Positions 55,520-63,324 of a stretch of DNA of 64,000 nt are shown piece by piece. Origin of the DNA: SZUA-430 sp964547645 (GTDB lineage: Bacteria; Pseudomonadota; Alphaproteobacteria; Micropepsales; Micropepsaceae); assembly GCA_964547645.1 (NCBI GenBank), contig CAZJOM010000011.1, positions 1-64,000 on the forward strand, written 5' to 3'. The first letter of the stretch is position 1; each line of letters starts with the position of its first letter. The position numbers and the translations under genes are program-made. The notes under the pieces were generated by a model, which searched no databases, was not told the origin of the DNA, and was given only the letters and a program-made list of their open reading frames with translations.

Positions 55520-55837
55520 TCACCGTGGCGGATTTGTGGCGTCGTCGCGCTTGTCCAAGCCGGCCGCATCTGCACGAAAAATGAGGTACAGGTTGCGGGC
55601 GTATACAATCAGACCAAGAGCTTGGCCTGAAATGAACACCGGATCCTTCCTATATATGGCGTAGATCAGCAGCACGATCCCGCCGCCGACACTAAAATAC
55701 CAGAACATCACCGGAACCACGCTCCGGCCCGCTTTTTCGCTCGCCCACCACTGCACCAGGAAGCGCGACGTAAAAAGTGCCTGACCGAAAAACCCGATCA
55801 AAACCCAGACATGTTCCCAAGTCAGCCAATCGAACAT
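55520..55837 (-). CDS. Lipid A biosynthesis N-terminal domain (LAB_N) protein
   Basis: 105 residues, three transmembrane helices. GFFGQALFTSRFLVQWWASE and FWYFSVGGGIVLLIYAIYRK are the LAB_N signature, a domain that also precedes LpxB in some bacteria. Here it stands alone. It begins 2 nt after the stop of the GT2 gene, so the two are probably one operon. A role in lipid-linked sugar transfer is inferred from the neighbours. Confidence 0.87.
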   Translation of the reverse strand: MFDWLTWEHVWVLIGFFGQALFTSRFLVQWWASEKAGRSVVPVMFWYFSVGGGIVLLIYAIYRKDPVFISGQALGLIVYARNLYLIFRADAAGLDKRDDATNPPR

Positions 55838-55839
55838 AC

Positions 55840-56577
55840 CTACACCTCGTCGACGCGCTCGGGCTGACGCGACCGGCGGCGGAGCCAGCGAACGCCGCGT
55901 AAGTCGGCCAATGAAACGATCAGCCGGTCAAGCGTGCCGTACTTCGACACGCCATGCGAGCGCGGCCGGTGGTTCACGTCGACATGTGCAATGCGATAGC
56001 CTTCGCGCAGCATCAAGGCCGGCATGAAGCGATGCAGATGATCGAAGTAAGGCAGCCGCAGGAACGCCTCGCGCGAAAACAGCTTCAACCCGCAACCCGT
56101 GTCGCGCGTGTTGTCTTCGAGCAGCCACTGCCGGACGCCGTTTCCAACCTTGGACGCCATCCGCTTCATAAAATTGTCTTGCCGCTTGCGCCGCTGTCCG
56201 GCGACCAAGCCCAGCGGCGGATTGCCCGCGACCTCTTTGCGCCACATCGCAAGCAAGTCCGGAATGTCCGCCGGATCGTTTTGCCCGTCGCCATCCAACG
56301 TTGCGATCAACGTGCCGCGCGCAGCAAGCACGCCGGAGCGAACCGCACGACTCTGACCCGAGTTCTTTGCATGGCGTAACACCCGCAGCTCCGGGTTTTG
56401 CGCCTGCGCCGCCTTCAGCGAGGCAACGGTGCCGTCTTTACTGGCGTCGTCGACGAACACCACCTCGAACGCGACCTTGCCGCGCAGCGCGGCACAGATC
56501 TCCTTCAGCAGCGGCACCGCGTTGTCGACCTCATTCATGACCGGCACGACAACCGATAGCTCCGGCGCGGCACTCAT
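55840..56577 (-). CDS. Glycosyltransferase family 2 (dolichyl/undecaprenyl-phosphate sugar transferase type)
   Basis: 245 residues of GT-A fold: ELSVVVPVMNEVDNAVPLL, VVFVDDASKDGTVASL, and the DxD-type TLDGDGQNDPADI. TGCGLKLFSREAFLRLPYF and NHRPRSHGVSKYGTLDRL are the DPM1/ArnC-like markers. No C-terminal membrane helices. It probably makes a polyprenyl-phosphate sugar donor for the GT39/GT83 enzymes next door. GGAG lies 6 nt before ATG 56577. Confidence 0.9.
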   Translation of the reverse strand: MSAAPELSVVVPVMNEVDNAVPLLKEICAALRGKVAFEVVFVDDASKDGTVASLKAAQAQNPELRVLRHAKNSGQSRAVRSGVLAARGTLIATLDGDGQNDPADIPDLLAMWRKEVAGNPPLGLVAGQRRKRQDNFMKRMASKVGNGVRQWLLEDNTRDTGCGLKLFSREAFLRLPYFDHLHRFMPALMLREGYRIAHVDVNHRPRSHGVSKYGTLDRLIVSLADLRGVRWLRRRSRQPERVDEV

Positions 56578-56809
56578 GCGGCGCTCCGCGACGGCGGCAA
56601 GTTGCGTGACAACCGGTTGCTCAAGGCGCAAGGGCTCCAGGCCAAAGGGGAGGCGGGCTTATACAAGTGGAACCCCCACCTCGCCAGAGGTTAAGACCCA
56701 AGGGCTCGACTTGTGACCACCATGACGGGTATTACGCGGCGGTACGTTTGGTCGCAGGCTGTGTCTCCCGACATTGCCCCGATCGCCTCTTCAGTGGTTA
56801 ACCCTGGCT

Positions 56810-58513
56810 ATGCCGACACGTCGTTCCGCTGCGTCTTATGATTCGTCGAGCCCCTGGTCTCTCGCGCTCGCCCACCCGCGCGCCGTGCTGGTCACGCTCT
56901 GCCTGCTGATGTTCCTGCCGGGGATCGCCACGATTCCGCCGCTCGATCGCGACGAATCACGCTTCACCCAAGCCACGAAGCAGATGATCGAGACCGGCGA
57001 CTTCATCGAGATCCGATTCCAGGACGAAGCCCGCAACAAGAAGCCAATCGGCATCTATTGGATGCAGGCGATCACGGCGGGTTGGCTCTCAGGCGAACCG
57101 CACAACTCGATCTGGGCCTATCGCATTCCCTCCGTCATTGGCGGCATCCTGGTTGCCCTTTTCGTCTTTGGCATCGGCCGAAGGCTCTTCGATGACGAAA
57201 CCGCAATGATAGGCGCGGGGCTGATGGCCTCGTCCCTCTTGATGATAGGTGAGGCGCACATCGGCAAGACCGACGCGGTGCTCGTGGCTTGCGTCACCGG
57301 CGCTCAGCTTCTTGTCGCCCACTTTTTTGTGGCCGCCAGGCAGGGCGCACCCCAGCCGTTGGTGCGATACTCGGCTCTATTCGGCCTGGCGATGGGCATC
57401 GGCATGCTCGTCAAGGGGCCGATGATCCTCTTCTTCGTCGGCCTTACCGTCATCGCACTCTCGATCTGGGAGCGTCGTTGGGGCTGGATCATGACCATGC
57501 GCCCGATCTTTGCGCTGGGCATTGTCATCCTCATCAATGTGCCCTGGCTCGTCGCCATTGGCTTGGTCACCAAGGGCGCTTACTTCACCGAAGCGATCGG
57601 ACAAGACTTTCTTGGAAAGGTCGCCGGGGCACAGGAAACTCACTGGGGTCCGCCAGGCTACTATCTTGCCACGATGCTCGTGGGCTTCTGGCCTGGTTGG
57701 TTGTTCTTGGCGCCGGGCGTTGTCTATGCGCTTGCGCGGTCGCACGAGGGCGCCGTTCGCTTCCTGCTTGCATGGATCATTCCCGCCTGGGTGCTGCTCG
57801 AGCTCGCGCCGACGAAACTCCCGCACTATGTGCTGCCGCTCTATCCGGCGTTGGCATTGCTCTGTGGCGCCGCCGTCATGGCTGGCGTTCGTGAGAGCCG
57901 CAGCTTCTTGGACAACGCGCCGGTCAAGCTCGCGGCAGTGCTTTGGCTCGTGGTGACGCTCGCTCTTGCGGGCGGCGCACTCTTCTATCTGCCCGGCGCC
58001 TACGGCAACGGCAGCGGCATCTTTTTGTGGTTGCTCGCGGTGCCGATCTTGGGGGCCGCGGCGATCGCCGTCCTCTTCTTACTCCGCGGCGAGGGCGAAA
58101 ACGCCACCGCCGCCGCCGTCGCCGCAGGCGCGCTCTTCGCCGCAATTGTGCTGGCCGCCGTCCTGCCGCGCCTCGACCAAGTGATGCTGAGCCGCAAGGC
58201 CGCCGATCTGATCACCCGTTCTGGCGCGCTCCCGGCAGCCGTGACCGCCGTGGGCTTCGCCGAGCCCAGCTTGGTCTTCCAAGTCGGAACCAAGATGAAA
58301 TTGTCCAACACCCCGGAAGAAGCAGCCGACTTCCTGACCAAGAACCCAAACTCCGTCGCTTTGGTCGAGCAATCGAAGGACGCCGCCTTCCATCAACGGC
58401 TGACGCAGCAGAATTTTTCGGCTGAACCGCTCGGCAACGTGAAGGGCATCAACTACTCGCGCGGCGATCACCTCACGCTGACGCTTTACCGATTGCGCAA
58501 GACGGGTCCGTGA
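56810..58513 (+). CDS. ArnT-like integral membrane glycosyltransferase (PMT/GT83 type)
   Basis: 567 residues. The first loop carries PPLDRDESRFTQATKQM, the acidic D-E motif of ArnT/PMT enzymes, and KKPIGIYWMQAI follows. About twelve transmembrane helices run to residue 450, then a periplasmic C-terminus (VFQVGTKMKLSNTPEEAADF). It transfers a sugar from polyprenyl phosphate, perhaps to lipid A. Start ATG 56810. Its stop overlaps the next GTG (GTGAG), so the two are translationally coupled. Confidence 0.9.
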   Translation: MPTRRSAASYDSSSPWSLALAHPRAVLVTLCLLMFLPGIATIPPLDRDESRFTQATKQMIETGDFIEIRFQDEARNKKPIGIYWMQAITAGWLSGEPHNSIWAYRIPSVIGGILVALFVFGIGRRLFDDETAMIGAGLMASSLLMIGEAHIGKTDAVLVACVTGAQLLVAHFFVAARQGAPQPLVRYSALFGLAMGIGMLVKGPMILFFVGLTVIALSIWERRWGWIMTMRPIFALGIVILINVPWLVAIGLVTKGAYFTEAIGQDFLGKVAGAQETHWGPPGYYLATMLVGFWPGWLFLAPGVVYALARSHEGAVRFLLAWIIPAWVLLELAPTKLPHYVLPLYPALALLCGAAVMAGVRESRSFLDNAPVKLAAVLWLVVTLALAGGALFYLPGAYGNGSGIFLWLLAVPILGAAAIAVLFLLRGEGENATAAAVAAGALFAAIVLAAVLPRLDQVMLSRKAADLITRSGALPAAVTAVGFAEPSLVFQVGTKMKLSNTPEEAADFLTKNPNSVALVEQSKDAAFHQRLTQQNFSAEPLGNVKGINYSRGDHLTLTLYRLRKTGP

Positions 58514-60021
58514 GCGCCATCGCCGAACGCTTGAGCAAACTCCCGCCGCTAGCTCTGCTGGCGGCGTTCGTTTTCGCGCTGACGCTCGTTCGGCTCATCA
58601 TTCTTGCAACAACGCCGCTCAACCTTGGCCCTGACGAAGCGCAGTACTGGTCGTGGAGCCTGACACCGGCCTTCGGCTACTTCTCCAAGCCGCCGATGAT
58701 CGCCTGGGTCATCGGCGCCACCACGTCGGTGTGCGGCGACGGCGAAGCCTGCATCCGCACCGCCGCGCCCCTGCTCCATGCCGCAAGCGCCTTTGTTCTC
58801 TTCTTCGCGGGGCGCGCGCTCTACGACCAGCGCGTAGGCCTCTGGTCCGCCGCCACCTTCGCGTTGATGCCGGGCACGACGTTCTCGTCACTGCTGATCA
58901 CAACCGACGTGCCCCTCCTGTTCTTCTGGGCGCTCGCGCTCTGGGCACTTGCCGAACTCAGACGTACGCGCGAGCCGCATTGGGCGGTGTTGCTCGGCGC
59001 CGCGATCGGGCTTGGCCTTCTGTCGAAATACGCGATGCTCTACTTCGTGCTCGGCATGGGCATCGCGTTTCTACCGACGCCAGCCGGGCGCGGGCTTCTC
59101 TTCAGCCGCGCCGGAATGATCGCAGGCCTCGCTGCACTCGCTGTCTTCGCACCGAACCTCGTGTGGAACGCGCTTCATAGCTTTGCGACAGTCGGTCACA
59201 CCGCCTCGAATGCAAACTGGGGCGCCGCGACGCTGTTCAACGTCTTGGGCGCGCTCAACTTTGTCGGCGCACAGTTCGCGCTTGCCGGGCCAATTGCCGG
59301 CAGTCTCTTCGCCTGGGGACTGATCAAAGCGTGGCGCGACCCGAACTACGATCACGCCGACACGCTTCTGATCGCGCTCACCCTGCCAATCTTCGCAGTG
59401 GTCACTGCACAAGCGTTCATCGCGCGCGCCAATGCGAATTGGGCTGCGCCGGCATTCGTTGCACTAACGATACTTGTTTGTGCCTGGGCGGTGCGCCGAA
59501 GCAACACTCGCTGGCTGATCGCCAACGCGGGTTTGAACGCTGCACTCGCGCTGCTTCTTGCCGCGCTTGCCGTGAGTCCGGCCTTCGTAGCGACGATCGG
59601 CCAAGAAAACTCCGTGAAACGCTTGCGTGGATGGGATGAGGCGGGCCGTTCGATCGAAACGCTCGCTGCTTCAGCACCATTTGTCGCGATCATGAGCGAC
59701 GATCGCGAAGATATGGCCTCTCTTTTCTACTACACACGCGCCCGCAAGCAGCCTTTGCGCATGTGGCCGCGCGAAAAAGTCGGCAACGAGTACGAAGCAT
59801 CGCATCGTTTGCGTGCTGAAGAGGCCTCGTATGTGCTCTTCGTCACACGCCGAAGCGACGCGAGCGACGTCACGAGGGCATTCGCATCGGCTGAACGCAT
59901 CGCGACGCTCGAAACGCGACTCGATTCGAAACGGAAGCGCGTTTTTTTCCTCTTCGCGCTCAAAGGACCCGTCGATTCGACTCTTTTCCCGAAATTTTTT
60001 GATCGTCCGTCTACGGACTAA
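58510..60021 (+). CDS. Integral membrane glycosyltransferase (GT39-like)
   Basis: 503 residues. PLNLGPDEAQYWSWSLTPAF holds the catalytic D-E pair and FSKPPMIAWVIGATT follows, the layout of bacterial dolichyl-phosphate-mannose-type transferases. About ten membrane helices, then a soluble C-terminus (ARKQPLRMWPREKVGNEYEA). It starts with GTG at 58510 that overlaps the ArnT-like stop. The paired genes may act on the same polyprenyl-phosphate donor made by the GT2 enzyme. Confidence 0.87.
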   Translation: MSAIAERLSKLPPLALLAAFVFALTLVRLIILATTPLNLGPDEAQYWSWSLTPAFGYFSKPPMIAWVIGATTSVCGDGEACIRTAAPLLHAASAFVLFFAGRALYDQRVGLWSAATFALMPGTTFSSLLITTDVPLLFFWALALWALAELRRTREPHWAVLLGAAIGLGLLSKYAMLYFVLGMGIAFLPTPAGRGLLFSRAGMIAGLAALAVFAPNLVWNALHSFATVGHTASNANWGAATLFNVLGALNFVGAQFALAGPIAGSLFAWGLIKAWRDPNYDHADTLLIALTLPIFAVVTAQAFIARANANWAAPAFVALTILVCAWAVRRSNTRWLIANAGLNAALALLLAALAVSPAFVATIGQENSVKRLRGWDEAGRSIETLAASAPFVAIMSDDREDMASLFYYTRARKQPLRMWPREKVGNEYEASHRLRAEEASYVLFVTRRSDASDVTRAFASAERIATLETRLDSKRKRVFFLFALKGPVDSTLFPKFFDRPSTD

Positions 60022-60437
60022 TTGCGATTCGACGCAAATCATCGTTTTGCGCGTTCGCGCATCAAGCGCACTGTTCGCACGAAGATCACAAGTGATTAAC
60101 ACCAAACAACCGCAGTCGAACGATTCACGCGCGGAATAAAATGAGTATCGGCACGGCACGGCTCTTGGCGGAGTAGCGCGATTACGCGTATTCGCTTCGA
60201 GATGAATTGCGCGATTAGATTCTCGCTATGCCTGTCAATATGCGATTACTTCACTAACACGCGCATCGAATACACCTTCGATCACGCAAACGACCATCGC
60301 TAATCCATTCTTTACTCGCTCGATCTATTTGACGCTGAACGAATCGTGCTGCATGATTCGCAACAGTTGGGGGAAGCGCGGGCTGCGCGCGGATTTTCGG
60401 GGAAGCAGTCGACCAACTGAGGGGCCTAGAGCTGCCG
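60022..60437. other. Intergenic region ahead of the kamA cassette
   Basis: About 416 bp, more AT-rich than its surroundings, with no gene I can support on either strand. The motif GCGATTA recurs three times (60176-60250) without regular spacing. A promoter for kamA lies at its right end. A small RNA cannot be excluded. Confidence 0.6.
60329..60357 (+). promoter_or_regulatory. Predicted promoter of the kamA-ATP-grasp-GNAT cassette
   Basis: TTGACG (60329-60334), 17 bp, then CATGAT (60352-60357; four of six -10 bases). Transcription would begin near 60364, about 74 nt before the kamA ATG. Confidence 0.5.
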
Positions 60438-61814
60438 ATGACCGTGCATACCTTTGTGAAGGGCGCCAACACCGCGGCGCACCTAAGGCCTCCATCGAAA
60501 CGTAAGGTGGTTGAACGAAGTCCGGGCACCGACGCACAAGTCGGTATCCAGACATCGCTTCTCTTCCCGCCTCTCGTCTCTCCCGCTCCCGCCGCTCCTC
60601 TCGATCCCGGACACTCGGTTCGCAAGGCCAACCGCTTTCCCGTCAGTGCCGAGGCGCGCGAATTCTACAAACGCAATTTTCCCGGCACGACCGCCGACGA
60701 TTGGAACGATTGGCGCTGGCAGGCGCGCAGCCGCATCCGCACGCTCGAGCAGCTGGAACGCATGTTCGACCTCTCGAAGGACGAACGCTCCGCGGCTTTG
60801 CGCCATAAAGGCTCGCTGCCGGTCGGCATCACACCTTATTATGCAAGCCTGATGGCCCATGCCGACGCGTCGGAGCCGCTCCGCCGCACGCACATCATGG
60901 TCAACGATGAATACGTGCGTTTGCCCGGGGAAGAAGACGATCCCCTGGGCGAAGACCACGACACCGTGGCCCCGGGCCTGGTTCACCGCTATCCCGATCG
61001 CGTTTTGTTCCTCACCACCGGCTTCTGTTCGACCTACTGCCGCTATTGCACGCGCTCCAGAATGGTCGGAAATCCGGGCGGCGAGTACAATTTCTCGACC
61101 TCGCAATGGGAAAAGGCGCTTCAGTACCTCGAAGCGCACACCGAGGTCCGCGACGTCCTTCTCTCCGGCGGCGACCCGCTCTCGATCGGCGATGACAAGC
61201 TCGATTGGCTGCTGACGCGGCTGCGCAAGATCAAGCACATCGAATTTGTTCGCATTGGAACCAAGATCCCGGCCGTGCTGCCGATGCGCATCACCCGCGA
61301 CCTGGTGAAGATGCTCCGGAAGCACCATCCGCTTTGGATGAGCGTCCACTTCACGCATCCGACCGAGATCACGCCGGAAACGCGCGAAGCGGCGGCACGC
61401 CTGGCCGACGCCGGCATTCCGCTCGGCTCGCAGACGGTGCTTCTCAAAGACATCAATGATGACGCGGCTGTAATGCGCGAGCTGATGCATGGCCTGCTCA
61501 CCATGCGCATCAAGCCCTACTACCTCTATCAATGCGATCCCATCAAAGGCTCCGGCCACTTCCGGACGCCCGTGCACAAGGGGATTGAGATCATTCAGTC
61601 GCTCCGCGGTCACACCACCGGCTATGCTTGCCCGATGTTCGTGGTCGACGCCCCCGGTGGCGGTGGCAAGATTCTCCTGGCACCCGACGCCATTGCCGGC
61701 CGCGAAGGCGACGACTTGCTGCTCAGGAACTTCGAAGGCAAAATCTATCGCTATCCCGACCCGGGTGGAAAACTCGGGCGTGACCGGACCTTGAAGGCCG
61801 TTGCCGCGCAATAG
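60438..61814 (+). CDS. kamA: Lysine 2,3-aminomutase-type radical SAM enzyme (KamA family)
   Basis: 458 residues. The radical SAM triad is Cys197, Cys201 and Cys204 (GFCSTYCRYCTRS). The PLP lysine is Lys411 in DAPGGGGK. Clostridial lysine 2,3-aminomutase uses Asp293 and Asp330 to hold the lysine side-chain amine and Lys337 for PLP. Here Asp367, Asp404 and Lys411 keep the same 37- and 7-residue spacing, which argues for L-lysine to beta-lysine and against glutamate or EF-P-type activity. Residues 1 to about 60 are an unconserved low-complexity extension, so the true start could be later. It is the first gene of a three-gene cassette. Confidence 0.9.
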   Translation: MTVHTFVKGANTAAHLRPPSKRKVVERSPGTDAQVGIQTSLLFPPLVSPAPAAPLDPGHSVRKANRFPVSAEAREFYKRNFPGTTADDWNDWRWQARSRIRTLEQLERMFDLSKDERSAALRHKGSLPVGITPYYASLMAHADASEPLRRTHIMVNDEYVRLPGEEDDPLGEDHDTVAPGLVHRYPDRVLFLTTGFCSTYCRYCTRSRMVGNPGGEYNFSTSQWEKALQYLEAHTEVRDVLLSGGDPLSIGDDKLDWLLTRLRKIKHIEFVRIGTKIPAVLPMRITRDLVKMLRKHHPLWMSVHFTHPTEITPETREAAARLADAGIPLGSQTVLLKDINDDAAVMRELMHGLLTMRIKPYYLYQCDPIKGSGHFRTPVHKGIEIIQSLRGHTTGYACPMFVVDAPGGGGKILLAPDAIAGREGDDLLLRNFEGKIYRYPDPGGKLGRDRTLKAVAAQ

Positions 61815-61867
61815 CGCGGTCGCGGCCCTCATCCTCCCGGCAACCGATGGCGCACGAGGTAAGCCCG

Positions 61868-62854
61868 ATGCAACACGCGCCACGTATCCTAATCCTGATC
61901 CCAGAGCTCAAAGAGATTGAGCCGGACGACAATCTCGCGACCATTTCGACCGCGCGCGAGGTCGCCAAGCACTACGACAAGCTTGGCTATCCGCACACGA
62001 TGCGCCACTTCGACTACATGCCCGCCAGCTTCAAAGCCGCGGTCGAGGCCGACCGCCCCGACTGCGTCTTCAACCTGGTCGAGTCGGTCTCCGGCACCAG
62101 CCGCCTAATCCACGTTCCCCCGATCTACCTGGAGGAAATGCGCCTGCCTTACACAGGCTGCCCGCCCCACGCGATCGAACTCTCGAACGACAAGGTGCTG
62201 GCCAAGCGCATCATCTCCTTGCTCGACGTACCCACGCCGCGGTGGGGTACGCCGAAAACGATGAAACCCGGCGAAGGCGGCACCTGGATCGTCAAAGCCC
62301 AGCACGAACACGCGTCCTTCGGGATGTCGCAGGCGAGCGTGGTCGAGGGCACGACCGCCGCCCTCGAACTCGCCGACAAGCTCACGCGCGAGCACAAAAT
62401 CGATTGGATGATGGAAGAATTCATCGACGGCCGGGAGTTCAACGTCTCGATGATCGAAACCGCGAACGGGCCCCGCACGCTGCCTGTCGCCGAAATCGTG
62501 TTCGAGAACTACGACAAGGGCATGCACAAGATCATCGACTACAAGGCCAAATGGGACGAGAAGAGCTTCGAGTACAAGAACACCGTCCGTCGCTACGACT
62601 TCCCCCCCGCCGACGCCAAGCTCTTGAAGACGCTCGAAGAAATCAGCGTGAAGGTCTGGCACGGCTTCGACCTGCGCGGTTGGGCCCGCGTCGACTTCCG
62701 CGTCGATGCGAAGGGCAATGCTTACGTCGTCGACATCAACGCGAACCCCGACCTCTCGCTCGATGCGGGCTTCATGGCCGCCGCCTCACGAGCCGAGATC
62801 GCGCCGCATGAAGCGATTCGCATGATCACGGCCGCGGCGCTCCGCGCAGCATGA
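61868..62854 (+). CDS. ATP-grasp ligase, D-Ala-D-Ala-ligase-like
   Basis: 328 residues. The N-terminal part has RPDCVFNLVESVSGTSRLIH and LPYTGCPPHAIELSNDK, as in D-Ala-D-Ala ligases. The ATP-grasp part has GTWIVKAQHEHASFGMS, WMMEEFIDGREFNVSMIE and the Mg-binding end VVDINANPDLSLDAGFM. It should form an amide between an acyl-phosphate and an amine. It is not the cell-wall Ddl, which lies in the mur cluster of most genomes. GAGGT precedes ATG 61868 by 8 nt. It lies 53 nt after kamA and overlaps the GNAT gene, so a beta-lysine product is a plausible substrate. Confidence 0.87.
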   Translation: MQHAPRILILIPELKEIEPDDNLATISTAREVAKHYDKLGYPHTMRHFDYMPASFKAAVEADRPDCVFNLVESVSGTSRLIHVPPIYLEEMRLPYTGCPPHAIELSNDKVLAKRIISLLDVPTPRWGTPKTMKPGEGGTWIVKAQHEHASFGMSQASVVEGTTAALELADKLTREHKIDWMMEEFIDGREFNVSMIETANGPRTLPVAEIVFENYDKGMHKIIDYKAKWDEKSFEYKNTVRRYDFPPADAKLLKTLEEISVKVWHGFDLRGWARVDFRVDAKGNAYVVDINANPDLSLDAGFMAAASRAEIAPHEAIRMITAAALRAA

Positions 62855-63324
62855 CCTTTCGAACCGCACCGCGCGACGCCGACCGCGACGCCGTGCGCCG
62901 CGTGGTAACGGAAACCGGCGTCTTCTCCGGCGTCGAGATCGGCTGGGCGGTCGAGATTGTCGAAACCGCCCTCGCCCGCGGCCAAGCCGCCGGCTACCAC
63001 TTCCTCTTCGCCGATGGACCGGATGGCCTGGAGGGCTATACCTGTTTCGGCCCGATTGACGGCACCGACAATCGCTTCGACCTTTATTGGATCGCCGTCT
63101 CGCCAAAAGCCCAGGGCAAAGGCATCGGCAAGCGCCTGCTCAGCGAAACCGTCGCCGCCGCGCGCGCGCTCGATGCCACCCACATGTTCATCGACACGTC
63201 CACTCGCGCCGACTACGGCGCCGCGCGCAAACTTTACGAGTCGCTAGGCTTCACGCTCATGGGCACGCTCGTCGACTTCTACAGCGACGGCGACAGCAAA
63301 GCCTTCTTCGGCCGCAAGTTATAG
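62851..63324 (+). CDS. GNAT-family N-acetyltransferase
   Basis: 157 residues. The acetyl-CoA loop is AVSPKAQGKGIGKRLLSETV, followed by HMFIDTSTRADYGAARKLYE. It is shorter than AblB, the beta-lysine acetyltransferase of methanogens and Bacillus, and not clearly related to it. Its ATG overlaps the ATP-grasp stop (ATGA), so the two are translated together. It may acetylate the cassette product or another amine. Its stop overlaps the convergent transporter stop. Confidence 0.87.
   Translation: MTFRTAPRDADRDAVRRVVTETGVFSGVEIGWAVEIVETALARGQAAGYHFLFADGPDGLEGYTCFGPIDGTDNRFDLYWIAVSPKAQGKGIGKRLLSETVAAARALDATHMFIDTSTRADYGAARKLYESLGFTLMGTLVDFYSDGDSKAFFGRKL

Noticed and set aside
60170..60260. Recurring GCGATTA as a CRISPR or iteron array
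   Set aside because: Three 7-mers at irregular spacing with no conserved longer unit.
60483..61883. 466-codon open frame on the minus strand
   Set aside because: Antisense to kamA, whose cluster cysteines and PLP motif are clear; the product has no recognisable family.
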